A stretch of DNA of 64,000 nt from Rhabdornis inornatus (lineage: Eukaryota; Chordata; Aves; Passeriformes; Rhabdornithidae): positions 992,001 through 1,056,000 of the forward strand of contig VWZS01004484.1 of the NCBI GenBank assembly GCA_013397075.1, written 5' to 3'. Position numbers and translations under genes: made by a program. The notes beneath the pieces are model-generated. The model did not search any database. It saw only the letters and a list, made by a program, of their open reading frames with translations, and was not told the DNA's origin. Of this stretch, positions 26,201 through 36,200 are shown piece after piece. Each line of letters begins with the position of its first letter. Position 1 is the stretch's first letter.

Positions 26201-29049
26201 TTTTATGTGTGATAAATCTGCATGGGGCTGTGGAGAATGTGGACGAGTCAATGTAGATGGTAGTGTTATTGCTGGGGTGGGAGGCTGGCAGCTTGGCTGG
26301 TACCAGACTGTCCAACCTCACATCTGTACAGGTATGAGGAGCTCAAGTCACTGGCTGGAGGCCTGAAGGCTGATGCTGATGGAATGGCCTTCAAGGCAGA
26401 CATGGCTTATCAGGGCAGCCTGGTGCTCCTCAGCTCCCTGTCCCGCCTGACAGAGATGGATGTCGGGTCCTTTAAGGTGAGGGCTTTGTGCCTGTCAGAC
26501 CAGGAGATCCCCTTTTGCTCCTCCTGATGCCCTCCCCGCTTATCCCACCACAAGCTCAGCCCTTCCCAGGGCTCCATCCCTGTTGGAGAGCCGCTAGATA
26601 GGCATCTTCCTACCCTTTTTCTCCATTTGCCTCTGGTTCCTGGTGGGCACTGGGGACACGCTGGGGACCCCACTATGTCTCTGTTTCAGGAGGAAGCCTC
26701 GAGGCTGAAGCAGGATGCAAGTGCCCTGCAGGGCCTGGTGGACACGTCCCTGGCCCAGTACCGGGGCCTGCAGAGCCGCGTGGGGCACTGGGAGGAGGAA
26801 GCCAAGCAGCTGCTACAAGGGCAAGAGGGCGAGAGAGCGGTAAGAGGTTGGCTGGAGAGGGGTCACCCCAGCAGGAGCTGCAGCCTTGGGGGGATGCCTG
26901 TGGCCCTACCACTGTCCTTGCACAGCTGCCAAAGGCAGCTCTGCCTGCCTGGTGCAGGATTGGACCCTTCTTTGGGGCTGGTCTTCAGACCTCAGTGTGT
27001 GCAGGGAGCTGCTGGTGCAGGGTCTCACCTGCACGTCTCCTCCATGTAAGGCAGGTTGAAGACCTGCTCCTGTAAAGATTAGAGCTGAGATGACTCAGGA
27101 TATAGCTGGAGCTGCTTGAGGAACACTGGCATAAGCTTCTGATGGCAGATCAGCCTGTGGTAGTCTTGATTTAGGGGCAAGAGCAAGCATTTGGGAACAG
27201 ACTGATAGGTCTCTTTCAGCCCAGGTCCTCCCAGACTGCTCTGGGACCATGTGATGCTCCCACATCGTGTCCTTCACCTACCCTCTGTGTCCCTTGATAC
27301 ATTGCAGAAGCTGACGCAGCTGCTGTCCCGAGCCACCCTTGCCAGGAGCACAGCCCTGCAAGCCGTGAGCGCTGGCAATGCCACCTTCTACGAGGTGGAA
27401 CAGATCCTCAAGAGCCTCAAGGGTAGCGTCCTAGAAACCCTTCATTTTCCTTTCCATATGGGATCTCACAAAAGTAGTACAGCTTCATTTCCATATGTGT
27501 TTCTTCCAGAGTTCAACCTGCAAGCAGAGGACAAGAGCAGGGAAGCCAAAGATGCCATGAGGAGGCTGCCCATAATCAGCAGCATGGTCACCACTGCCAG
27601 GGAGAAAACAGACCAAGCCAAAGGGATTGTGGACAGTGCTGCCTCTGAATCAGAGGCAGGCAGCAGCATGGTGGAGGTGGTGAAGGAAATCAGCACAGGG
27701 ATCCAAGAGGTAAGGACAGACTCTTGTGCTGTTGATGTCAGAAAAGGATTTGGAAGGGGAAAAACATGGAAGAAGAGGAGATGGTTAGCAACCTCATGGT
27801 GGACCTGAGGGGTTGATTTTTGAGCTGAAGTTTCTCTGCAGTTTGGCTGTAGATGATCTCTGTGGGCACATTTCTTCCATGAGGATCTTGGTGACATCTC
27901 ACTGTAGCTGCCTTTCAGTGACCAAGGGGATTTTTTCACTCCTGCAGCCAGTCACTGGCAGGCCTGTGAGGTCCCAAAACTGGTGTTTGTGGGTTCACCT
28001 CCCAGATGTGTGTTGTAATTCCCCAGGGATTTGCTGGTGTGTGAGGGAGGGATTGAGCCATGGACATAGAAACAATTCTGTGGAGCAGTTGGTGGGAGAA
28101 CATGAGGACAGCTTGTGATGCTTTTGGGTCCCCTGTAGAAGAAACCAGGTTCTACCAGTTCCCTATTCCAGCATATCCAGGATGATTTTGGCTGTGCTCT
28201 GCTCCTCTGAGACTGCCTTTTCCTATACGCAACACCTAGGAGATGGCCCGGCTCAAGGGGGAAGCCAACAAGACGGCTGACGGTGTCCTTGCCCTGGAGA
28301 AGGCAGTGGCCACCCTGCAACAGGAGGCCAAGGAAGTGGAGGACTCATTTGAGAGGAAACTCTTGGAGGTTGAGGCAGATGCTGCTGTGATAGAGAAGGT
28401 GGGTCCGCATCTTCCTTGCCTTGTCTCCTTCCCTGTTGACTTGTGGGCTTGATTTCACCCTACAGCTGCTGCCTTTTCTCCTTCAGACAGCTCAGGAAGC
28501 TCAGAGGGTCCATGACAAGGCTGGCCGGGCAGGGGCAGCTGTGCAGAAGACACTGACTGCCCTGGAAGAGCTGCTGCGTCTCATGAGTAGGTTTTGCCAT
28601 GCTGCTGTGGGGTGTGGATGGGGACCAGTCCCCACTGGGGTCTAGGCAGGGCTTCTGGGAGTTTAGTGGGAAGCTAAATTACCTGATGCCTGTGAATGGG
28701 CTGGGCAGCAGGGTAAAGATCAAGTATCTAGAAAGATCTAGAAAGTGCTCAGCCTCCATGCATGCTTTCCTATTCCTTGTTTTCCTTCTGTGCAAAAGAC
28801 CAGCCTGGCGCTGTGGATGAGGATGGCCTGAGGCAGCTAGAGGCAAACTTCAGCACAGCCAAAAGCAGAAGCAAGCAGCTGAAGGCGGAGATGTTGGAGC
28901 TGGAGCAGACAGCAGCGCTGCAGAAGGCGCGGGTGCGCATGCTGGAGAGCAGCATCGATGACATCCTGGCTGATATTAAGAACCTGGAGGATATCCAGAA
29001 GAGTTTTCCTCCAGGCTGCTACAATACAAAAGCCATTGAATTGCCATGA
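14130..29049 (+). CDS. LAMC2: Laminin subunit gamma-2, complete coding region (23 exons)
   Basis: This encodes the gamma-2 chain of laminin-332, the epithelial anchoring laminin of skin and mucosal basement membranes. Exons: 14130-14211, 17927-18115, 18351-18480, 19361-19459, 19924-20060, 20503-20625, 20737-20926, 21281-21393, 21680-21898, 22683-22862, 23327-23560, 23770-23906, 24195-24348, 24471-24676, 24933-25012, 25456-25581, 26332-26476, 26690-26839, 27308-27422, 27510-27709, 28240-28398, 28487-28586, 28799-29049. Together they give 3519 nt, or 1172 residues plus stop, close to human gamma-2 (1193). Every junction is GT-AG and in phase. Domain order: signal peptide (1-22), N-terminal LE repeats (about 28-200), laminin IV-A domain (about 210-375), second LE block (about 380-600), coiled coil (about 605-1172). 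The short N-terminus with no laminin N-terminal globular domain distinguishes it from gamma-1 and gamma-3. Confidence 0.97.
14212..17926 (+). other. LAMC2: LAMC2 intron 1
   Basis: This is a 3.7 kb intron between the signal-peptide exon and the first LE exon, from donor GTGAGG to acceptor CCCCAG. I see no coding exon in it. A short segment at about 16085-16145 (a 'gacaatgg ... ctcaaagatccttatgggttcc' phrase) resembles a decayed CR1 3' end in + orientation. The rest is unique-looking sequence. Confidence 0.7.
17927..20060 (+). CDS. LAMC2: LAMC2 exons 2-5: N-terminal EGF-like (LE) repeats
   Basis: Four exons (17927-18115, 18351-18480, 19361-19459, 19924-20060) encode Cys-rich laminin EGF-like repeats. 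The pattern is C-x-C openings followed by CxPGxxGxxC-type cores, for example CSCKPGVTGDKCDRC in exon 3. In the human protein this short arm takes part in matrix assembly. The donor of exon 2 at 18116 lies in a 44-bp tandem duplication that also copies the donor. The choice of 18116 is fixed because it is the only one that keeps the frame and the Cys spacing. Confidence 0.95.
18083..18180 (+). repeat. LAMC2: 44-bp tandem duplication across the LAMC2 exon 2 splice donor
   Basis: Unit 1 spans 18083-18126 and unit 2 spans 18127-18170, with a partial third start (GCTGCTGCC) at 18171. The units differ at one position near the donor (CCTGTGGTACGT versus CCTGGGGTACGT). Unit 1 contains the last 33 bases of exon 2, its donor at 18116 and 9 more intronic bases. 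Unit 2 therefore carries a second complete donor at 18160. Confidence 0.9.
18272..18332 (-). mobile_element. Short CR1 3'-end remnant, reverse orientation
   Basis: The phrase 'agaatgatttgggttggaaggtgcccatcccaacc', preceded by an A/T-rich stretch, is the reverse complement of a CR1 3' end. It is only about 60 bp and sits immediately upstream of the pyrimidine tract for LAMC2 exon 3. Confidence 0.45.
19541..19812 (-). mobile_element. CR1 LINE 3' fragment in LAMC2 intron 4
   Basis: The reverse complement of the CR1 3' end is clear. It starts at 'actggtttgggttggaaag' and runs through phrases equivalent to ccatgggcagggacacctcc and ttgctccaagc. The copy is 5'-truncated with no reading frame, and lies between LAMC2 exons 4 and 5. 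Confidence 0.8.
20503..21898 (+). CDS. LAMC2: LAMC2 exons 6-9: laminin IV-A domain and return to LE repeats
   Basis: Exons 20503-20625, 20737-20926, 21281-21393 and 21680-21898 encode the globular laminin IV type A domain. Recognisable gamma-2 landmarks are QLQWSPRHQDAF, KFLGNQQLSYGQ, FDYRLDRGGRQPSLHDV and TGYIDNVTL. Exon 9 then resumes Cys-rich LE sequence (WVERCQCP). In LE-type proteins this domain is an insertion within one LE repeat, as here. Confidence 0.95.
21980..22255 (+). mobile_element. CR1 LINE 3' end with simple-repeat tail in LAMC2 intron 9
   Basis: The CR1 3' region lies in + orientation, with 'atttcttcatgggaggg', 'gggctgcccagggaggtgg' and 'ttggactcaatggtcttgg'. It ends in the CR1-typical ATTCTGTG repeat tail (about 22190-22235), followed by degraded tail copies. 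It is 5'-truncated. Confidence 0.85.
22425..22540 (+). mobile_element. Short CR1 3' fragment in LAMC2 intron 9
   Basis: The segment has the CR1 end phrases 'tggttgggcagagcttgagc' and 'gggagttggactagatgacc', then 'tccttccatgattttatg'. It is a second, separate, strongly truncated insertion about 200 bp after the previous one. Confidence 0.5.
22683..23906 (+). CDS. LAMC2: LAMC2 exons 10-12: second LE block with the BMP1-type processing site
   Basis: Exons 22683-22862, 23327-23560 and 23770-23906 encode the second run of LE repeats up to the coil (CPACYDEVKVQ). Exon 10 begins G-E-C-Y-S-G-D-E-N. In human gamma-2, BMP1-family proteases cut between Gly434 and Asp435 in the same YSGDEN context, and the equivalent bond here is Gly433-Asp434. 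The key residues are intact, so the bird chain is probably processed the same way. Confidence 0.93.
24195..29049 (+). CDS. LAMC2: LAMC2 exons 13-23: coiled-coil domain and C-terminus
   Basis: Eleven exons encode about 560 residues of heptad-repeat coil that assembles with the alpha-3 and beta-3 chains. There are no LE cysteines. Conserved gamma-2 blocks include NATFYEVEQILKSL (exon 19). The last exon (28799-29049) ends PPGCYNTKAIELP and TGA at 29047-29049. The single Cys is the expected disulphide partner for the beta chain, and Glu is again third from the end. Exon sizes from exon 14 onward closely match LAMC1 (see findings). The shortest intron is 27423-27509 (87 bp). Confidence 0.95.
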
Positions 29050-30345
29050 GCCAGCTCTGGAAAGGGTGCAGCACCTGCCAGGCTGAAGGCAGGAGGGCCT
29101 CCCCAAATGTGGCAGGACTGGCTGTGTTTGGTTATGTTAGACTGATCCTTACCCTCAAGATCAGTGTGGCAGATGAAGTTCACAATCTCCCACTGGCCCT
29201 GGGAAGTCCCTAATTTTTCAGAGTGCTCCGTCCCTTGCTCATGGGAGGAAGGAGACTCCTGGTTTGTGAAGGTGCTACTGTCTGAAAAACAGCCCATTCC
29301 TACAATATATCTCTGAGGTGCAGGGTTAGATGTCAACCTTGTGAATTTGCACAGTTTGGACCCTGGAGCTCATAACCGAGAGGTTCTCCATCACCTGTGG
29401 ATACCCTGTCCTGGTCCGGCACACACAGAAGGACTAGGGTCTCTGTCCGTACTTTTGACACTGCCACCACCAGCTCCTCCTCCTGTTCTCCATGGGGTTT
29501 TCCTCACCTTTGGCAGCTCAGGAGCAAGGGAGCAAGCAGCATGAGGGGCTGCTGGGGGACATGAGTTCTGAGTTGTGGCACTGGTGATGTTTCATGTGGT
29601 GTCTCCTCCTGGACTGGCAGTCTTCCCCTTGCTGGCATGCTGTGGCTCTTGTACCTGAGAACCCCGTCCCATTCTACTGCAGTCCCTGTTACCTGATTTC
29701 ATTAGTTTAAAAATACTGAAGATGCCTTGAATGTGTCTCCACCTCTGGTTTGGTGCTGCCTGTCTTCCCTCTCTCTCTCATGGTGCTGTATGTTTCTCAG
29801 AGGCCACCATCACCACTAAGGTTGCTCGCCACAGGGGTTTCCTGCTGCTCATCTCAAGAGAGCTTGGATGAGCCAAACACCACAGTGCTCCCTTCACCCT
29901 TCACTGCAGCTTTCATGTGGGTCCAGCTGCATTCTGACACTGCTCCCACCTTCCTTCAGATGCCATGCAGGGAAAGAAAGTTTCAGGGGAAGTAAGTGCC
30001 ACCAGATGCTGGAAATTGAAGCTCTGCTGAAATCCCTGCCCTGCCTGGTGGTGAAAGAGGAGGTCCCAGATGGAGAAGGACACTGGGGACTCACTCACCC
30101 CTCCTTCTCTCTCAAGTCTCCGATAAAGCAGAATCTGATAAAGCAGCATCTATGCTTTTGCTTCATGATATACCGAGTATTATGTCTGCTTTACACTTTT
30201 ATTTAAGGGAGATGTATTTTAGCCCCTGGTGTGTGTCCCTTCTCATGTTACAGACATAGGGACAGCTATTAGGGACCTGTTTTTCCATGAGTTAGATTTT
30301 TTTGAAAGATAGGATGTCAATAAATGCTGAATACTCTTGGCTAGA
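29050..30345 (+). other. LAMC2: LAMC2 3' untranslated region
   Basis: About 1.3 kb of sequence follows the LAMC2 stop with no further exon signals, up to AATAAA at 30319-30324 and T/G-rich sequence downstream. It is tail-to-tail with the NMNAT2 3' UTR, with a gap of only about 120 bp between the predicted ends. Confidence 0.75.
30319..30324 (+). terminator. LAMC2: Polyadenylation signal AATAAA for LAMC2
   Basis: This is the canonical hexamer in 'tgtcaataaatgctg', about 1.27 kb after the LAMC2 stop and the only good + strand signal before the convergent NMNAT2 end. Confidence 0.7.
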
Positions 30346-30482
30346 TCTTGCCTAGCACTTTATTTTTTCAGGCTTCATTTGGGGGGATTTGGCCATGGGT
30401 TATCCCAGTAGTGCAGGCATTTCCTCTCTTGTTCTGACTTGGTCTTGGGGCTGTTTTAAAATCACGCCAGTAACATCTCTGT

Positions 30483-30497
30483 TTTATTTTGTTTATT
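30483..30497 (-). terminator. NMNAT2: Distal NMNAT2 polyadenylation signals (two AATAAA)
   Basis: The - strand carries two AATAAA hexamers separated by three bases, about 2.8 kb after the NMNAT2 stop. They lie just before the predicted LAMC2 mRNA end that comes from the opposite direction. Confidence 0.5.
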
Positions 30498-32918
30498 ACA
30501 TAATTTAAACATTTGCTGATAAAGTATTTTTTTGTCAATGATCGTTTTTTTCATATAGCAACAGAAAAAAAGAAAGAAAAGGCTCCAAAACTTTTGACAA
30601 AGGTGAAATTGGTGGCATGGCAACTTCAACCCCTTTCCCTCCCCCCTTTATTTTCTTTCCCAAAAAGACGTTTGAAGTTCATTTCACTTTCAGCAAATTG
30701 ACTGTTAAAAAGTGGCGGTTCAAAGACCAAAACCCACAAGCTTCTTCCCACACCTCCCCTGCACCCTGGAAACCCCATCCCTCAGCTCCCCAGTGGTCAC
30801 ATGGATCATCACAGATGATTATTTTCTTCCCATGCCCACCCAAAGACATTTCTCCAAACCAGTCCCAGAGCTAAAGGCCCCATTAAAAACCCCCATCCCT
30901 CCCCCATCCTGTGAGTTTTACTGAGTGGATACACGAAGGTAAGAGCAAAAGTAGGACAGAACAAATTCATCATCCCCACTACAGCTAAGTTTCACTGTCC
31001 CAACCACGTGGATCAGGAGGCCATGGCACTCCCACTCCCTTCCATGTACGAGAGGGAGGGAGGATCAGAGATGGCTCTTGGACATGACACTTTCTTCCTT
31101 TCTCCATCTCCATTGTTTAATTTTCTCTGTCTTTCCTTGGGGAAAACCCACTGTCTTTGCTCCTACTTCAGAGGTGTCTCGCCCCAGGAGGTTCAGTCCC
31201 TCTGTTTTGGAGGCTGGTTGCCACCATTGCTGCTTCTCTGGCTCAGAGCTAAGAAACACAGGGGACATCTGGCAAGGAAGGGAGGGAGGGAGGGAGGCTA
31301 CTGTCTGGGATAACTTGTGTGTTGGGATGGAGAGGGAAGGGAGGCTGATAAACAGAACATGTGAGAACAGCAGGTGGAGAGGAGTCCAGCAAGTGGCTGA
31401 CATACACTGGCTGTCTCAGGATGAGGTGTCACCATTAAGGGAGCTCAAGTGGAGTGGTGGTGGTGACCAGCTCACACTGGCTGAAGGCCTCCCTGGGGCA
31501 GAGTCCCCACACACTCTCCACCTTCTCTGCTTTGGCATCTCCATATCTCCTCATCCTATGTGATACATACTCAACCACCTGGAGATACCAGAGCTGGCAC
31601 TGAGGGACTCAGTTGCCAAATTTAGAACAGTTCCCAAAAAAATCTTTCCATGCAGAGGAAAATCCCTGACAAGGAAAGAGCTCTTTTGGCCTCTGGGTGA
31701 GTCACATCACTTGTCTTTCTGGGAAGGGCTGTGCCCTTCTGAGAAGTTGTCAGCTATTGCTCCTAAAATCCTGTCTGCTTCAAGGACCCTGTGTCTGTGG
31801 GTTTCCTTGTTTGTCCAAAGTGGCTTGCTGTTCCAGGGATGCCAGCAGCACCCAGCAGGTCACCAAATTTAGCACGAAGTCCCACCTTTGGAGCTTGCCT
31901 GAGAGCTACTTGTGACCCCTTATGGACTTTTAAGGGACAAAATAGAAGAAATTTCACATCTTTCCTTGAAGGACCCTGGAGGACTCTCAGCCACAGGCAG
32001 GACTCTACCCAAAATGATACAAGGTTACAGCAAGCAAAGGGAGAGGAGAAGGTGAGGGCTAAACCTCCTCATGGCTGTGAGGTTCCCGAGGAGCTGTTCA
32101 GGGTCTTCATGCCCTAAGGATGATCAGCAGGACAAGGCGCTGCTCCAGCAACCCTCCTCTCCACAAGACTTCAATAACTGCTCCATATTACCTGTCCTGC
32201 TTTTACTGTGAGTATTTCCACTAGGGTCCATCCCTGGCATCAGAGGGCATATCACAGGCAGGAGCAGGAGCCTGGCTTGTCCCAAGGAATGTGCAAAGTA
32301 GCCATGGCTGGTTTGGGAGGAGGAGGAGGAGGTTATCGTGCATTTAATGAACTCTTCAAGGAGAGGAAGAGAGCAGGAGTGGTGGGAGAAGATGGATGGA
32401 GCAGAAATGGAGATCTGGAGGGTAGAGGATGGGGATGGACACGGCCAGATTTGTGGAAAATTCTCATCAGAGGCTTTGGCTCACCACCTGCTTTTTTCTA
32501 CCCAATTTCTTGGCCCCATAAACGGCAGATCCCTTTTTAGGTGCTGTGGGATGCCCCCTCTGACACTGGGTAAGAGTAGAACATCACCTCAACTTCACTT
32601 GCCTAGGGAGTGGCTTCAGTTCTTGCAGCTAAGGGAAGGTGAGACATGACATTCTCCCCATAATGCTTTGGCAGCAATGCTTATCAAGGCCTCTGCTCCC
32701 CTTTAGAAATGCCCTCTCCATGACTTTTCAGGGGCAGGAGGAGGATTGTGTTAGCTGGGTTGTCTCATGGCTGGCCTGAGGAGGTTCCCCTGCTGTGGGG
32801 CACCGAGCTGGTTGTGTTACAACTGCCCGCTGCCAACCAGGGTTTGGTTGGTCACTGTGTTGAGAGGCCCAAAAGGCTCACACTAAAGCTACTTAATAAA
32901 AAAAAAAATCCACACAGA

Positions 32919-32924
32919 TTTATT
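32919..32924 (-). terminator. NMNAT2: Proximal NMNAT2 polyadenylation signal
   Basis: On the - strand this reads AATAAA, about 366 nt after the NMNAT2 stop, followed by a T-rich run. It would give a short-UTR transcript. Confidence 0.45.
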
Positions 32925-33289
32925 GAGCTTAAGTTGTGTAAGATGATGCAGAATAGGCAGTCCCTGCTCTAAGCATGCTGGGAAGATGGACTGAGGGGAC
33001 CATTTCCCAGGGACATGCTGGGAGCACACTGAGCATGTTGCTCCCTGACCAGCTCCTCCTCCCTCCCCATGCATGCAGGGCAGGGCAGTACCCCAGAAAA
33101 AGAGACCAAACCATTCCCTGGACATGGCTGCACAACAGAGTGTTGGTGCTGGGGGTGAGAGGCAGACATGGGCAGGAGGCCATGGGATGGGAAGAAAGAT
33201 GGAGACACGGACTGAGAGAGAGAAAAGAGTGATGCAGAGCTGTAGGCAGGCGGGACATGAGGGCTGTCTCACTGCAAGATCTCGGGCAC

Positions 33290-36200
33290 TTAGCCAGAGG
33301 CATTGATGTAGAGCTGGCTCTTGAGGATGTAGTCAATGACGGGCTGGCAGAGGTAATCCACGACATGTCCATCCCCGTGCTGCAGGGCCAGTCTGGGGCA
33401 TGGGGAGAGAGAAAGGTGTCAGGGCCCACTTGGGTGGGTCAGGTGCCCCTGCAAAGGGAGAGGCTGACTGGGGACACCCGGCTCCCCACTCTGTAGTGGG
33501 AGTAGCCAGGCTTCACTCACCTGCTTTTGGTGGAACTGACAACTGACATGGGGTGGTTTGAGTCATCTTTCACCACCAGGATGTTGTTCTGCAGGGGAAA
33601 GAGGAAAACAGGAGTGAAGGGATGGCTTGAAAGTAGATGTCTGCCCCTCCAGCCTCCCCACCCTGTTGTGTAGTGACCCATTGCTCATCCCATCCATCAG
33701 CTTAGAGCACTTGAGCCTGAGATACTTTGTGTCCCACAGCAAAAGTGTCCCCCTGGGTGCAGAGAGACTGCAAGTCCTCTCACAGCCGTCCCTGGCTATA
33801 CATGCACCCATTCACTCACTTTGTACTTGCGGAGTATGGAGGAGTGGTTCATGATCCGCTCAGGGTCTGCTCCATCCCGGGGCACCACCACGATCCCAAA
33901 CTCCCCAACGATCACCTCCATCTGGGAGCAACACAAAGGGTGGAGAGCTTTACAGCCACCCCATGCAAAACCTGCCACTGTCTGCCAACCCCACCCTGCC
34001 CTGTCAGAGCTGGATCATGGTCTGGAGGGAGATGGCGAGTGATTTTGAGGCTATGTCAACAGTCTTTGGCAGAAACGTGGAATTATGCAAGCAAGTGGTC
34101 GGCAGTAGATAAAATAAAAGGCACCGGGCTAAATCCTATTAGTAGATGCTGAGGTCTGGCTTTGAGTAGAACTTAGGCAGAAGGAGGTGATAGCAGAAGA
34201 GGTTGCCCAAGGTGAATTGTGACCTCTGCCTCACTGGAAGGGTTCATGAGCAGGATATATGTATTGGTCCTGGCAGACACCTGGGAGGATTGTTCTTCCA
34301 AGGTTGTTTGGTCAAATTTGCTACTGCATGGGGACTGCTCGTGGTGCTCACACCTATCTCAGGTGAGACAAGTCAGGGTCATCCAAAAGAGCTTTGGGTC
34401 AGCAAATTCAGGCAGCAGGAGCCTATGAGGAGGTGATGCTGCAGAATGCATCTTCTGCCTGTGCTTTGATGTGGTTTCTGCATCCTTTGTGCTGGGCTGC
34501 TGGGCTTGGCTCATTTCAACTCTTCTAACCCTTCAAAGGAGATGCCTGCTGCCTAAATGCTTTAAAAAGTTAAGGATTGAAGTTGTGGTAACTGATTTTT
34601 GAAGGCTGAGAAGTTCAAGGAGAGAGGTTTGTGTTGACTGACTAATTTCAGTGAGGAGCTAGGAGAGCCCTCATAGCCAGCATGGCTCCAACTGCCACGA
34701 GCAGCTGGTGGGTCAGTAGCCCAACCCCTCTCCAGGGCAGGTGTTCTACCATGAAAATACAGCTTCTTCCAGCAAGGACCAACAGTGAAATACATTCATT
34801 TGGATCTAAATATGTTTAATTTCTAACATCTGGACCACTCATGTAAATACCTTATTTCCTACCTGCATAACTCACTCTGCTGGGATTGGTATCTACTTGA
34901 TACTGGCTCCTTCCAAGGGACAAGGAGTGGGAGCACAGCCTTTGGAAATGCCTTGGGATGGGCTTACCCTGCCACCCTAGGTGACGTCCTCTGCATGAAC
35001 AGTGAACAGGGTACAGGGCTTGGGACCATGGAAGCCCTGTGGAAACGTATAGGGGAGATGACAGGGTTGGGATGGAGGAGGAAGTGGAGATGGTGGGCAC
35101 AGCTCCTGTCATCCCAAGAGACCTAGTGGTTCCCAGAAGCACTGGCTGTGGGAAGCAGAGGAGGAGGAGCGTGGAGGGGTGCCTGGAAGTGGTGACTCAC
35201 GTCTGCCTCATTCCAGAGGCCAGGGATGCAGAAGGACTCCAGCAGGTCACTGCCACAGAGCAGCAAGATGCGAAGCTCTGCAAAAGAGGAGAGAAGCTCA
35301 AAGGTGGGAGCACAGGGGGCTGAACAGACATCCCCCACCCCCCAGCTTTGAGCTCAGCAAAAAAATTGTGCTGTGGGAAGGAGTTTTCTGCGCTGACAGG
35401 CCCATAAAGATTAATTTATTTGCACAACTGCCAGACAAAAGCCATAAACCCCCCCAGAGGGGTGAGAAGAGGTGGCTACATAGGAAAATGCCTCCCTGTT
35501 TGGCATTCCCAGGTGGCCAAAGACTTTAAGCTCTGCATGGTGCTAGTGCTAGGATGGCTGTATTGCCAGGCAGTGCGTGAAAAGGGTCTCAAAACCACCT
35601 GCAAGCTTCCCATGCAGAGCTCTGGGTGATGTCCGGTGGGGCTAAAACCCTTAAAAGTCTTTAGAGCAAGGGGCCCTATGGCTGGTCAGGTAGCCAAAAT
35701 CTCTCCTGCTGCTGTGTGAGGCTCTGCAGGGCAATGCAGGGATGGGGTGACACCACCATGGGAGGCCAAGTTTGATGGCACTTGACGGGACTCTGAGGAC
35801 AGGATGCCATGGCATGTCTGTGCCAATGTTGGGAGCTGTGCCACCATAGCACACTTTCTTATTTCAGGCTGTTGTCTGTCAATGGGACTAGAGTCAGCTC
35901 ACTTAGAGCTGTTTCTGTTGCATTCCTGAACCCCAATAGCTGGCACCAAGGTGAGATGGTTCTATATCTGCCAGAGCTGTCATGCAGATGCTCTCAAGCC
36001 ATGCAGCACTGGCCCAGAGGAATGGGAGCAATATGGAGAGGGGCTGTGTACTCACCAATCTCCTCATATCTCATCACTGTCCCCAGGTTGGCATTTTCAT
36101 CTGAGAAAAGGCAGCAAAAGAGAGGTGCTGGTGCCCAGCCTCGAAGAGGGGTTGGGAGGAAGGGTGGGGAGTGGATCTCTAGAGGTGATGCTGGACCTTT

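Larger units (their letters stand above)
30480..33289 (-). other. NMNAT2: NMNAT2 3' untranslated region (long form)
   Basis: Read on the - strand, the sequence after the NMNAT2 stop (33290-33292) shows no further exon. A proximal AATAAA lies at 32919-32924 and two distal AATAAA-type signals at 30483-30488 and 30492-30497. Mammalian NMNAT2 mRNAs have a long 3' UTR, so I infer a roughly 2.8 kb long form ending near 30465, with a short form of about 375 nt also possible. Confidence 0.55.
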
